Program-made: the position numbers and the translations under genes
Part shown: positions 46,392 to 57,589 of the stretch, piece by piece
Numbering within the stretch: the first letter of the stretch is position 1
Layout: each line of letters begins with the position of its first letter
Assembly: GCF_021018895.1 (NCBI RefSeq)
Contig: NC_079367.1
Coordinates: forward strand, 31,678,288 to 31,742,287
DNA length: 64,000 nucleotides
From: Seriola aureovittata
Taxonomy: Eukaryota; Chordata; Actinopteri; Carangiformes; Carangidae
Reading direction: 5' to 3'
Notes under the pieces: generated by a model
Database searches by the model: none
What the model was told of the DNA's origin: nothing
Seen by the model: the letters and a program-made list of their open reading frames with translations, nothing else

Positions 46392-46456
46392 CCCCCTTCT
46401 CTTTTACCTGTGGTACTAGGCGATCGCTGGCTGCCACGCCGTGACCCCTCAGGCAT
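46392..46456 (-). CDS. plekhg2: PLEKHG2-like RhoGEF, first coding exon
   Basis: The ATG at 46456 starts MPEGSRRGSQRSPSTT, matching the MPEG start of PLEKHG2. Two donors follow, GTAAAA (exon end 46408) and the stronger GTAAGT (exon end 46392), 15-16 bases apart. The first leaves 49 and the second 64-65 coding bases; both leave the one-base overhang needed by exon 2 at 27372 (which starts with two bases), giving Ala at the joint. A possible acceptor (TTTCTCCAG) at 46486 suggests that the exon also carries about 29 nt of 5' UTR and that non-coding exons lie further right. The short length is why support rests on the start, splice phase and N-terminal match together. Confidence 0.68.
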
Positions 46457-46825
46457 GGTGTGATGATGTCACAGGAAGTAGAAACCTGGAGAAACCAGGG
46501 TGAGAAATGTTAGCTTCCACTTCAATGCTGACTCTGTCTCATTCTGGTACACAACATCCCAGTGCAGCTTTTCTCTCTGTCCTCTTCCTCTTTGTTCTTC
46601 TCTTTTACAAAAAATGTCAAAACATAAAATCACATCAGTAGCACAGAGAGACACAGCAACACACACACACAGAGGCAGGAGGTGAAATACTTTATACATG
46701 TCTTTGTCTAACAGAGGAGAGGGGGTAAGGGGAGGCAGTCACTAAAGAATTCTTTCCTTTCTTGTGTATAAAGAGTCAGGATGTATGTAATGTTTGGCTG
46801 GAAGACAAGAATGAGGTCTGTTCTC

Positions 46826-47010
46826 TTAAAGGGCTCATATTGTAGAAAGTTACATCTCCTTGTTTTTTTATTATTAAAAAGCAGATCTAGGTTCTATATT
46901 AATACTGTGAAAGTATCAAAGCGTTCAGGCCATAGAGAAATGTAAACAGCCTGTATATGAAAACTGAATCTTAAAACGAGCCATGAGCCATGAACTCCCA
47001 CTGATTGGTG
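46826..47010 (+). repeat. dispersed MITE-like repeat, shorter copy
   Basis: Starts TTAAAGGGCTCATATTGTAG, then shares AGATCTAGGTTCTATATTAA and neighbouring text with 23262-23400, in the same orientation. TTAA plus GGGCTCAT ends suggest a piggyBac-type MITE. Confidence 0.65.
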
Positions 47011-48118
47011 ATTTTCAGTTGAAAAAGCATCGAGATTAAAACTGAGTGTAAATTCTCAGATGTCTACATTTAAAAATCTTGCTTAACAGCATCAATGACT
47101 GTATTTGTATATATGTAGTACATTAATATACAGTGACTGAAATGCTCTTAAAACAGTTTCAGACTGCAATATATGTTCCATACCTCACTTTTAGACTACA
47201 TTTAGTCCAGATTTTAAATGTTAAAGTGTTCTTAGCTGCATTACTGTCATCCTCACTCAGAAGTATCATCATCTACAGCATGATATGACAGCTATGGTAG
47301 GACTGTTCATCAGTGAGACCAATCAGCACATGATAAATGATTCTTCATTGATCAGAGTCTGTGTCTAAGTTTCACACAGCTTTTCTTTTTTACAGTGACG
47401 AATGTAAAGTAAATGTTTCAGTGCAGAGGAACTGATTGACAATCTGACAAGTGTCTTAATGTCCACAGAGTCTGAGTGTTATAAAGATGGACTGTGCAGA
47501 TTTAACCTGATTTTAGGATGAAGTCTCCATATGTAATATCTGAATGCCAGAGATCTGTCTATGTCCTCACACTGACTGTTCGATCATAAAAGAGGTCTTG
47601 GGTTACAAACAAATGTCCAATCGGGATTCAATCTTCTTCCAACGGAGGGGCAGAGACAGACAGAAACTCAGGGGCGTTTAAGAAAACTTGCCAGCGAGCA
47701 GGTTAGTTTCACATAGTCAGTTACCCTGGCAAAGATAAAGTGATCTCAGTTTCTGGAGCAGAACCCAGAGTTTCCCTCATTTCATTGTTAAGAAACTCAG
47801 AGTTTTCACTAAACCTTTCTGGGATAGAAACCAGTGGAATGTTTCTGGTTAATGACACAAACACACATCTATCATAATTATCTTTTATGGATGCTGTTCA
47901 TCTCTCCTCAGTAAACACAATTAATGGTTTGATATTTTGTTTTTATACTTTTTCTGACCTTTTTGATTCCTCGCCCAGACAAAAACTTAATATTACAAAA
48001 AACTAGAACTAACACTGAAAAAAATGAAAACTAAACTAAAACTAAACATTTTCAAAAAAGTAAATATGAAAAATACAAAACTATTATAAACTTGGTGTGG
48101 GCTTGTTCTAATACATCT

Positions 48119-48176
<58 letters not shown>

Positions 48177-48655
48177 AGTGCAGGGTAACATCCTCATACA
48201 AAGTAAATGATACATTAGAACAGGTTGACCCTATTAGTCATTAGGGTTAGCCATTGTGCATAAACCAGTGTTTCTGCAGCTGTATGCTAAAAGATTGAGA
48301 GAAATGGGTGAGATGGGGGGTGAGGGGTAAGTGCTTGGGTTGGTGGGCGGGTGGGTGGAGGTGAAGTGGGATTGACTGGTGTCAGTAATACAAGCCAGAT
48401 GCAGAGCAGGTCTCCAGGTTACAGGTTTAAATCCCTGTGCTGTGTATGGAAACACCTGCATACTCTGCTTCTGCTGAGGGGTTTCCACATTCAAAGACAG
48501 AGAAAACGATTTAAGAACTGGATTTTTAAAAAGTATAGTTTCATATACAGCAGACTGACATGAGGACTCATGTTTGAAAAGTCGAGTGGAATTAATTTGC
48601 TAAGATGTGGCTTAATGTGGTTGGTGTTTGCCAAGGTTCAGACAATGTGCCACAA
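47011..48655. other. upstream region of the PLEKHG2 first coding exon, no gene seen
   Basis: Contains (TG)n at 48120-48174 and a G-rich GGGTGGGTGG stretch at 48310-48365. It could include a promoter or 5' UTR exons, but no CpG-rich island or clear core promoter is visible. Confidence 0.45.
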
Positions 48656-48658
48656 ACG

Positions 48659-48717
48659 ACTCTGGTGAGACTCAAACCCACAACCTTTGAATGTGCTGTC
48701 CATTGCACCACAGAGCC
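48659..48717 (-). pseudogene. tRNA-Arg relic lacking the anticodon arm
   Basis: The minus strand goes from GGCTCTGTGGTGCAATGGAC straight to ATTCAAAGGTTGTGGGTTTG and AGTCTCACCAGAGTCG. The acceptor, D-arm start, T-arm and 3' end are good, but about 30 nt including the anticodon and intron are absent. Confidence 0.75.
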
Positions 48718-48729
48718 TCACATATGTCT

Positions 48730-49195
48730 TTGAACATGGGGCAAACGTGAAACCTCTTCTTGATCCTGTTACCTGACCTGCATAAGTCTTTATCTTTATT
48801 TATGTTTATCCTATTGATGCAATTTGCATTCTCTTCTATTTGTTAGGTTGATAAAATCTCTCTGGAGCTGTGTAACCAATCAAAACTAGATTTGCAGGAC
48901 AATAGTGAAGAAGTAGAACATGACATGCATCTTATTTTCTTATCAAGGTTCAATGCAGGTAATGTTCAACCAGTTAAGACACATTTAGCTTTTGTGTGTG
49001 ATGTGTCACATGTAAGTAATTCGACTCTGGTTGGACACGAACCCACAACCTTTGAATTTCTTGACCTTTTCCTGTCTAGAAGTCCAATGCGCTATCAATT
49101 GCATCACAGAGCCATGTTTCTCTCATATTTCTTACTTTACTTGGACTTGGTATGCTACCTTTTTGCAAAAAGTGATGCAGGATGTGTACATCCAT
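48730..49195. repeat. tRNA-Arg repeat unit 3
   Basis: Shares the ordered blocks of unit 2: ACATGGGGCAAACG (48733), TAACCAATCAAAACTAG (48875), ATGCAGGTAATGTTC (48953), a tRNA body (49022-49113), and TTGGACTTGGTATGCTACC (49141). Confidence 0.7.
49022..49113 (-). pseudogene. tRNA-Arg(UCU), best preserved copy, intron present
   Basis: The minus strand gives GGCTCTG...CAGAGTC acceptor pairing, anticodon TCT in GGACTTCTAG, an intron of about 18 nt, ATTCAAAGG and a T-arm GTGGG-TTCGTGT-CCAAC. Faults: one D-stem mismatch (ATGC against GCGC), box A changed at GG to TG, the invariant A58 of the T-loop is T, and one T-stem mismatch. It is probably not functional but only mildly decayed. Confidence 0.72.
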
Positions 49196-50247
49196 CTAGC
49201 TTTTTGATATCACAGTGAAGAAGTGATTTAAAGATTGTGGCTTTGAGTCAAGCTTTAGGAGGACATGAGGAAAAGAAAACACTATTAAAGCAAAAGATCT
49301 ATTGTGTAATTAAATGCTAATTAAATGCTAACAGCAAATCACTGATTATGCTGAAATGTTTCCTTTCAAAATAAGCAGCACAAACTGAGAATGGAAAGCA
49401 TCAGAGATCCGTGAGAACTACTTAAGATGCTGTATCTAACAGCTGTCAGGTAAAAAAGAGAACGAGCGTAATGAACGTAAACACAGTCTGCTGTGTCCAG
49501 ACACCTACAGTTGACGTTACACTCACTGCCTCCCCTGGTATTTATTGTCTTTGGGTTTGAACACAAGAGTAAAACAGAGAAAATAGCAGCCTGTAGATCT
49601 GCAGAGCACAAGCAGTCCTAAAATATGAGAACCAGAATACACAACCTGGGAACGACTCTATACTATCTGTGTGTGTGTGTGTTTATGTGTTTACAGTCTC
49701 CCTGCTCCTATCGGGGGTTCATGTTTATATGAGATTACTGAGAGAGAGAGAGAAAGGCCTCAGCCCTAAGCATAAGCCAGAGTCGAGCTTCAAACATTAG
49801 TGAGTATAAAGACTGTCAGCATCACCTAATCCACTACAATGTAACAGAGCCTGTGTCCCAGTTTCACCCAGTTTCTCTGATTACATTAGCTAACCATTTA
49901 AAAGGAACAGTCTCAAATTTTCTTCTTTTCTGTGTTGTTACTAAAATTTCGTGTGTCTGTTGAGCTTTGTGAGGCATGCAGTGCATAGTAGATTATTTAT
50001 TTATTTAAACTTGAATAAGATAATAGTACCATATATTCAAACTGATGCACATCACAAAAAGGGTACATGTGTTTCAGACAACATGCACTGGACTTTTAGA
50101 CAGGCAGGATGTAATTTTAAGGGTTGACTCCCAACAGTGTCAAACTAAATACATCAGTTAGCATAAAAGCTTAGTGTTGACCTATGATAGTACTGTGCAC
50201 TCACCACCTACTCAACATGTCTGTCAGAATTACCTCAGCCTCTACAG
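49196..50247. other. no gene seen
   Basis: Non-coding sequence with short simple repeats. It ends at the duplicated CTCTACAG that borders the hAT MITE. Confidence 0.5.
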
Positions 50248-50872
50248 CAGTGGTCGGCAGCTGGCGGTCTGTGGGCCAAAACTGTCCCGCCACATTACTT
50301 TGAGAATCAGATTGTTTTTTAAATCTTACAATGTTGGATTGACAGTCCCACATTTAATTATTATTTGATTTTCATTTAGAGAATCTCCCCACACTTGAAG
50401 AATGATTATTATACTTTTGTCCATGTTGACAGTGAATAACAGACACAGTCACATCAGGCTGCAGCTGCTCTGTAGTCAGCACACAGCACCTTAAAATTAA
50501 AATAAATCTCCATCATGGCAATAATAGTAAGCCACAGAATAATTTCATCTTTAGCGAATTTATCTACAAAATAAAAGTGCAGTGCTTTATTTCATGCTAT
50601 TGTGAGCTTTCATTCTGAAAAGTTCTGACAGCAAGTTCCAAAGTTTTTGAAAACCTCAGACATACGATGTGTGACATACAAAAAATAACACCAGGTCAGT
50701 CGAATGTATAATATCTGATTGTGGGCCACATATGTGAACACTAACAAATTAAGATCCTGTTGAATTTTTTTTTTTTAATTTTCAATTTCTTCAGTTAGTC
50801 TTTGATTATGTTCTGGCCACTTATGGAGTAGGAAAAAATTGGACCAAGGCCAAACTTACTTGCCGACTCCTT
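50248..50872. mobile_element. hAT-type MITE with 7/8 target duplication
   Basis: The left end is CAGTGGTCGGCAG. The right end, reverse-complemented, is AAGGAGTCGGCAAG, followed within 20 bp by GGCCTTGG. Flanks CTCTACAG (50240-50247) and ATCTACAG (50873-50880) match at 7 of 8 bases. There is no transposase frame. Confidence 0.7.
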
Positions 50873-50999
50873 ATCTACAGAGTGCAACCAAGACTGGTCC
50901 ACACATATTCATTAAAACAGGGGTTGTAATCCTTTAGTTTTAAAAAAAATCTCTGTCCACATAAAAATACAAAACAGACTGTTGATAGAATCAGAAGCC

Positions 51000-51245
51000 T
51001 GAATTACCTAAATGACCTCCTCATGGTTGTCTGCCTCCTCCACTCAGACTAGTTTCAGGTTACATCCCTGTTTATCCAGAGTCATATAAAATATGAAACA
51101 TTTGTGTGAAATTTTCTCATAACTGCGGTCACTTTGACTTTGACCTTTGACCTTCAGCCACTAAAATCTGAAGTCCAATTAATTGTTTGTGCCAAACGTT
51201 CCGTGAAGGCATTACTGAGATATCGTGTTCTCTGGTAGCCTGAGA
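51000..51245 (+). mobile_element. fragment of the foldback element (left arm)
   Basis: Shares CTCATGGTTGTCTGCCTCC and TTACATCCCTGTTTATCC with 30156-30230, and then the GACTTTGACCTTTGACC half-site cluster. It ends near CTGGTAGCCTGAGACAT. Confidence 0.8.
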
Positions 51246-52107
51246 CATAAAAAGGTATCACTGGTTCCACTGAACAAACAGCAATAACGTTATATACCAA
51301 AAAACTGAGTTTTTAACAGTCTTCACCCTGGACTCGCAAAGCTCAGTGACCAACAATACATTTTACATGTGGACAAAAGGCCAAAATACTGTTTTAACAA
51401 AAAAAACCTGTGTGCATTTGGATGGGGCCAGATCCTGAGTCTGTTTCACACAGTTTCTCTGATTTCAGTCAGACCAGAAAAGTGAAAAAGCTCAACACTA
51501 AGAATGTGATTCTCTGGCATGAGAGCTCAGTGCTGACAGCAGACACTCATCTCAGACTGTACGAGATCAGTTTTAAGGATGAATGTCTAGTGAGTTTCTG
51601 ATGTGTCAGAAACATGTTTGGCCACAGAGCTGAGGAGGAGAGCGTGAACCTGGAGGGCAGAGATGATCTGCCCTCCACTGATCTGATTCTGATTCTGAAG
51701 ATAATTATTTGGCGTACTTTGGCGTACTTGTTTCCAGAAAAGACGTTTTTACATGAGTCGCACACCAAAACATGAACACAATTCAAACCATGAAGTCCAA
51801 GAAAAATGTTGAATCACACACACACACACTCACACACACACACATACAGCTACTGCTCGCTGTTTCTGTCTGAGACAAGACAATGTCAGGAGGCCCAACT
51901 GACCCAAAGAGGGACACACACACACACACAAACACACACACCTGTGTTGTAGCATGGTGGTGGCAGAAAACAGGTTAGATGTAGATGGAAAAGTAGGCAC
52001 ATGAGCATACACACATACTGAGTCAAAACCATTCATTAATACAGTCACAGAGCTGGTTACACACCACGTGAAACCACAACTAACACACACACACACACAC
52101 ACACACG

Positions 52108-52186
<79 letters not shown>

Positions 52187-52286
52187 ACAGTCACACTCAG
52201 TGGTCCAGGCTAAACAAACACACTGACAGTGAGTGTACATTTCCAGTAGTGCTGTTAAGAGAAGAGACACACAGGCGCCTTCAGTC

Positions 52287-52350
<64 letters not shown>

Positions 52351-52547
52351 TGAACTTCCTGTCGTTTGTTATTATCATTATGGATGATATTTGTTTGTGA
52401 TCAATGAAACTGTTTATTACCTGCTGAGCCTGGAGAGTCTCAGCTCTCATTTCATCTATGCTACAGAGCTAAATGTTAAACAACATGGTTACAATTTTAA
52501 CTGAAGTTTGCAACTATTAAGTGATGTTAAAATAACACGACTTGGGC
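51246..52547. other. intergenic or 5' flank, microsatellites
   Basis: (CA)n at 51817-51845 and 52083-52184 (about 100 bp, imperfect) and (TG)n at 52291-52343. The long Cys/Val and His/Thr frames are artefacts. Confidence 0.6.
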
Positions 52548-52690
52548 GCCTCAGTGGTTCACCTGGTAGAGCGCGTACCACAAAAGCTTAGTCCTAACCG
52601 TAGTGGCCCGGGTTCGAAGCTGACCCTTTGCTGCACATCATCCCCCTCTCTCTCTCCCTGACTTTCCTATCCCTCTCTCATTGACACTAT
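52548..52690 (+). mobile_element. tRNA-derived SINE
   Basis: Box A-like TGGTTCACCTGGTAGAGCG and box B-like GGGTTCGAAGC are placed as in a tRNA, followed by the tail TTTGCTGCACATCATCCCCC and CTCTCTCTCTCCCTGACTTT. The tail is shared with the copy at 12270. It runs directly into a pyrimidine repeat. Confidence 0.75.
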
Positions 52691-52905
52691 TGGATTGATC
52701 CTAAAGTCTTCACATTTTCTCTCTTCTCTTTTTCTTTTCTCTATTCTTCTTATGTTCTTCTTTTCTTTATTGTCTTCTTCTCTTCTCTTCTTTTGTCCTA
52801 TTCCTCTCTTCTTCTGTTCTTCTCTTTTTCTGTTCTTTTCTCTTTTCATGTTCTTCTCTACTTCTGTTCTTTTCTACCATTCTCTTCTTCTCTTCTCCTC
52901 TTTTG
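52691..52905 (+). repeat. TTC/TTCTC polypyrimidine repeat, left block
   Basis: Imperfect TTCTTC and TTCTC units for about 200 bp, immediately left of the LINE fragment. Confidence 0.9.
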
Positions 52906-54262
52906 TCGGTCAGCGTTACTGTATCTCTCTGTGGCAGAGGGAGGGCAGGGCCTTATAGACATTAGATCCAGGATGGCAGCTTTCAGACTGCAGGCGGCTC
53001 AGAGGTTGGTGTACGACTGTGGTCTCTGCTGGTCGTCTCCCGCCCAACTCATCCTCAGAAAGGCCGGTAACTTGGCCTAGATAGACAACTGTTCTTGCTG
53101 GACTCACAGTGTGACCTGTCAGAACTTACGCCATTCTACAGGTCAGCGATGGATGTATGGAGGACACTTCACATCACCCGACCTCCTGACCACAGGTCTG
53201 AATGTGGCTGTTTGAGGAGCCGCTGTTCAACAACAGCTTCCTGTCCAATGGCATGCCCTCCTCAGGCACTTTGAAGACTCATTTTGTTGAGGCTGGGGTC
53301 GTCAAGCTGGGTCTTTTAATGAGGATGTCTTTAGACACACTGACTGAGGTGACCAACATCAGGTCGTCCAGAGTGCTTCAGAGATTTTTGTTCGGGTCCA
53401 GGTGCTGGCTGAACAGTGGAGTGACGGCCACGAGTTTGTGTTCCCCTCCCTCATCATCAGTCCTGCTGTGGGAGAGTGGAGAGAGAACAGTGGCCTGCTT
53501 CTCTCCCTCCATCTTTTGGATAATTCGTCTCCTGTGGGAAGAATCAGCTGTATCACAGCTGTGTAAAGGTCCTGAACCTCGGCTCTCTAGCAGGACTCAG
53601 GGAGTCAAAATGGACTGAGGTGTTTGATGCAGACTCTTCCCTTAAAGGCTGCTGGCAGCTCCTGTATAAGCCTCCTGTTGAAAAACGGATGGCTAACCTC
53701 AAGTGGAGGATCATACTCAGAGCTATGGCTACAAACGGATACAGAACTCAACTGGATCCCAGCACTGGGGAGGGCTGTCCGTTTTGTAGACAGACAGAAA
53801 CTTTAGAACACCTGGTGGTTTCCTGTCCTCGTTTGTCTGATTTATTGAGGCTGGGTGAAGGCTTTATGAGAGTTTTTTTCCTTTTCTTTTTTATTTTTGG
53901 CCCAAGGTACACTGTTAAAAAGAGAAAGACACTGGTTCTTATCAATTTCTTGTTAGCAAATGCTAAGATAGCAATTTGGAAAAGGTTCTGGTCTCAGCTA
54001 GGCTCAGAATAGAGCACTCTATTTATAGACTGACCTGCAACCTGGATGTTTTCAGGGATGTGTGGGGGATCAGACAGGTCCTGCGTTCCACTGGAGACGA
54101 TGGGACACTGCAGCTCAGCTTTTAGTTTTTTAAGTTGTAGGTAGGAGTGTCTTGTTGCTGTTACTGTTGTTTTTCTTTTTGATTGTGGGTTTTAACTGTT
54201 CACTGGTAATTTAATAGAAGTTTTGAAGTGGATCATTTAAGTTTATTTGCATAATGAGTCCT
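52906..54262 (+). mobile_element. Tx1-like L1-clade LINE, 5'-truncated
   Basis: Plus-strand fragments of an ORF2 C-terminus (ISLWQREGRALIDIRSRMAA and FRLQAAQRLVYDCGL) are followed by FLSNGMPSSGTLKTHFVEAG and WRIILRAMATNGYRTQLDP, then the zinc motif CPFCRQTETLEHLVVSC. The order and motifs match Tx1-like elements of fish. The 3' part is non-coding and the element is bordered on both sides by TTC-rich DNA. Confidence 0.8.
52918..54012 (+). pseudogene. Tx1-like LINE ORF2 C-terminus, broken
   Basis: This is the region downstream of reverse transcriptase in ORF2, with a terminal C-x2-C-x6-H-x4-C-like motif at about 53780-53835. It is spread over at least three frames (stops near 53080, 53215 and 53618). 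Endonuclease and RT domains are absent, as expected for a 5'-truncated copy. No activity is possible. Confidence 0.78.
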
Positions 54263-54365
54263 TCTCTTATCTTCCCTCTTCTTCTTTTCTTCTCTTTAAT
54301 CCTTATCTTCTCTCCTTCTCTTCTTCTCTCTTTCTCTTCCCTCTTCTTCTCTTTTCCTCTCTCTG
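54263..54365 (+). repeat. TTC/TCTC polypyrimidine repeat, right block
   Basis: Resumes the same TTCTTCTTTTCTTCTC-type composition immediately after the LINE 3' end. Confidence 0.85.
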
Positions 54366-54601
54366 ATCATTATTTCTCCCCCACACACTGAGCTTTTCAG
54401 AAACCTGTCTCTGTTGTGCAGTTGTTTCAGTGTGGACAGATTATCTTCATGATAACTCTGGTGTAGACACACATAGTTTCATACACACTGTGAACAGCAG
54501 TTTGAAATGAGTCCACTGAGTGTGGATGCACACTCACATCTAATATTTACATTTAAACACCAACATCCTTCCTCTGTCTCTCAGACCAATGATGGGTTAT
54601 T

Positions 54602-54647
<46 letters not shown>

Positions 54648-54840
54648 TGTGTGTGTGTGTGTGATTTCATTAACACATTCATCATCCCACTATGTAGGCC
54701 AGTGCACTGTGTGTGGTCTCACTCTTTGTGTTCAGACCCAACACTGTATCTCTCTCTCTGACACACAAACATACAAAAGCTCCACACTGTTGTCCTACTG
54801 TGTCCATTGTGCTCATATGCTCATAGCGTCGACCCGCTCC

Positions 54841-54904
<64 letters not shown>

Positions 54905-56620
54905 ACTGAGGTTCACATCCAGAGACCAGCAGTCTGTACTACAAAGATTTAAAGTTATCGAGGTAACTTAAGGTTTAACTCTGGGTACTCATTCCTATGA
55001 TGGTGGTCCACTTGTTACCGGGGTAAATCCCCATGGTAACTTATGCTAAACTCCGGCAAAGGTTTACGTTACAGGATCAGATCAAAACCTGTCAACAGCC
55101 AAACTACTGACCAATCAGTTACCTGGAAAAACCATTCCTACGGGAGCCTGACATGGACAAAAGAGTTTATAATAAAGTGATGAATAATAACGAACAGTAG
55201 ATATTTATATGTATCAGTGGAATTGTTTTCCTGTTTGAGTCTTTCCATGTGTCCACTCTCTTCTAAAATTAAACTTATTAGTTGTATAGACACATAATCT
55301 GACAGTAGACTCAATAGTTTTTGGCAGTTTTTTCAGTTTTTTGATTTGTTTTATTTGTTTTTAACATTTCACAAGCTATTTGTTCCAGAAAAATGAAGGT
55401 TTAAATAAGTAAAAACTGACTGATTTCTTGCTGATATCATGAGAATTCAATTTAGGTTGTCGAGTTGTATTGATTTCCACTGTTATATGATTTACTTGTT
55501 TTATCATGATTAAGTTTTCTGACAGAACAAATCAAATCTTTGTTTTGTGTTTGTTAAAATACAGACTAATAAATCAGATTCAATTTACACTTGTTCTGGC
55601 TCAGGATGAAAAGTTCTGATCTCAGTACATTACATGCAATCGTGGTTTAAGCAACAGAGAAAGAATGATGTAAAAATAGTGTTGTGAAACTTCTCCAAAG
55701 GAAAACATGAAATCTGAGTCAGAGCAGTCAGAGAGACTCTGACCTCTGACCTCAGTCTGTTAGCACACAGCTAAATCTCGATGGCTATTTTATTTTCACT
55801 AGTTTGTTCTGAACTTCATTTAGTTTGTGCAGTGGAGCCAGGACAAGAACAGGTTTTAGAAGGACTATTTTTCTTAACTATGAGCGTGGTAATACCTTAG
55901 CCTGGGAAAAAGGAGACATCACGGTACTACTTTACAACCCTAACCCTAACCCTCCCGCAGCTTTGAGTACACACCGTCTGACGGTGATTAAAACTGTGAA
56001 GTGAAAACATGTCAGATTGTTTCACAAAGTTATTTTAGCTTTTTACAGCTGTGCTTATGTCTTTGTGAGGCTGAGGACTTTGAGGTAAATGCTAATTCAA
56101 AAATTTTTTATGTTTGTGTCTTCGCATGCTAACGTTTGCTAACTAACAGCACACAGAAAGTACAGCTGAGGCTGATGTGAATGTCATTAGTTCTGCAGGT
56201 ATTTAGCCATAAACCAAAGTATTGGACAAATTCAAATGTGACCTGATGATGGCGCCAGAGGAAAAGTTCATCCTGAGGGGCACATGAATCTCTGAACTAA
56301 ATATCATGACAATATGTCCAGTATTGGTTGAGACACTGTCAAAGCCTGGCTAAAAATATGAGCTTTACAACAAAACATGAACATTTTGTACCTCATCAGA
56401 GATTAAATGTGTTCTATTATTCTGTCATGTTCTATTTTCTTCTCCTGCTCTTTGTTCTGTATTGTATTGTTGGATGCAGAGTTGTCTCAGTGGACAGTTG
56501 AACCATCGAGGTGAAGCTGTAAAACTGTCATCAGCTGCTGCACTGAAAACACTGTAAAACTGCACACGCTCAGTGTGTGTGTGTGTGTGTGTGTTTGGAA
56601 ATTCTCAGTATGTCTTTATT

Positions 56621-56675
<55 letters not shown>

Positions 56676-57110
56676 CTCAAATTAGTGGAAAGATGTAAAA
56701 TTACAGAGATAACTTTTTATGGGAAGTCTGGAATGATAGCGAGAGAGAGAAGAGTGATTCATAAGGGAAATACACAGACAGACATCGGAGGTGTCAAACA
56801 CAAACACACACACACACACACACCCACATTCCTGAACCTCAACATCCAGACCAACCTCACACACCTGGTTTAAACCACAAACACAATGAACAGATTACAC
56901 TATTGTCCCTGATGTTTTCAGATCAGAACAATAAAGCTGGAGAATGAATCATGGTTAGAACCAAATCCATTGTTGACTGAAACCATTTAAGTAAAAAAAT
57001 AGTTTACTTTGAATGCACCTTTCTTGTGAAAAGCCACTTGTAAGACAGTTGTTATCCCACAGACTATAGTGGATTGTCTCAGGTGTGAGCCTGCAGTTTG
57101 CAGGTCCTCT
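54366..57110. other. no gene seen; microsatellites
   Basis: (TG)n at 54604-54662, (CA)n at 54844-54902, (TG)n at 56574-56672 in two blocks and (CA)n at 56803-56823. A three-unit CCCTAA run is at 55937-55954. No supported exon. Confidence 0.55.
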
Positions 57111-57119
57111 GCTGTTAGT

Positions 57120-57208
57120 CATCTGTGGGACTCACAACTACAGCCTTTGAATCATTCTCCTCTGTTTAATGACAAGTCCAACGCACTGTACCATTGTACC
57201 GCACTGCC
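57120..57208 (-). pseudogene. tRNA-Arg(UCU)-like relic
   Basis: The minus strand holds GGCAGTGCGGTACAATGG, GTTGGACTTGTC at the anticodon loop (T-C-T no longer intact), an insert, ATTCAAAGGCTGTAG and AGTCCCACAGATG. Its gross order is that of tRNA-Arg, with many changes. Confidence 0.6.
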
Positions 57209-57504
57209 TCACACCAGAGCAATCAGACAAGACTGAATGAAAACAAGAACCACTGTGCCCTGGTTTCCCTCCAGTCAAGGCCCTGGCTATGAACTTTGAT
57301 CTTGTTCAAGTCCAGCCGATGACCTTTACTGCATCTCTCTCCTCTCAGCTGTCGTTTGTCAAATAAATGTTTTGACTGATCTCACCTTGGTTTTGTCGAA
57401 GAAACTTGGGAAGAATTCTCACCATCACTTTACATATTAGTGACACAATTGTACTTGATGAAAGCTGCTGTTAATCTCTTCTCTTCACCTATAATTATTA
57501 TCTT

Positions 57505-57589
57505 CAACTCTGGTGGGACTCGAAGACACAACCTTTGAATCACTTCCTCAGTGTTAAGTCCAATGCACTATCCATGGTGCCATGGAGTC
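57505..57589 (-). pseudogene. tRNA-Arg(UCU)-like relic
   Basis: The minus strand holds GGCACCATGGATAGTGCATT, GGACTTAACACTGAGG, then ATTCAAAGGTTGTGTCTTCG and AGTCCCACCAGAGTTG. The 3' half including T-loop TTCGAGT is nearly intact; the anticodon and 5' stem are damaged. Confidence 0.65.

Noticed and set aside
51830..52450. 206-residue Cys/Val/His-rich frame
   Set aside because: Made of TG/CA microsatellites.
52516..52620. Functional tRNA gene at the 52548 SINE head
   Set aside because: The head lacks a pairing acceptor stem and is followed by the shared SINE tail also found at 12270.
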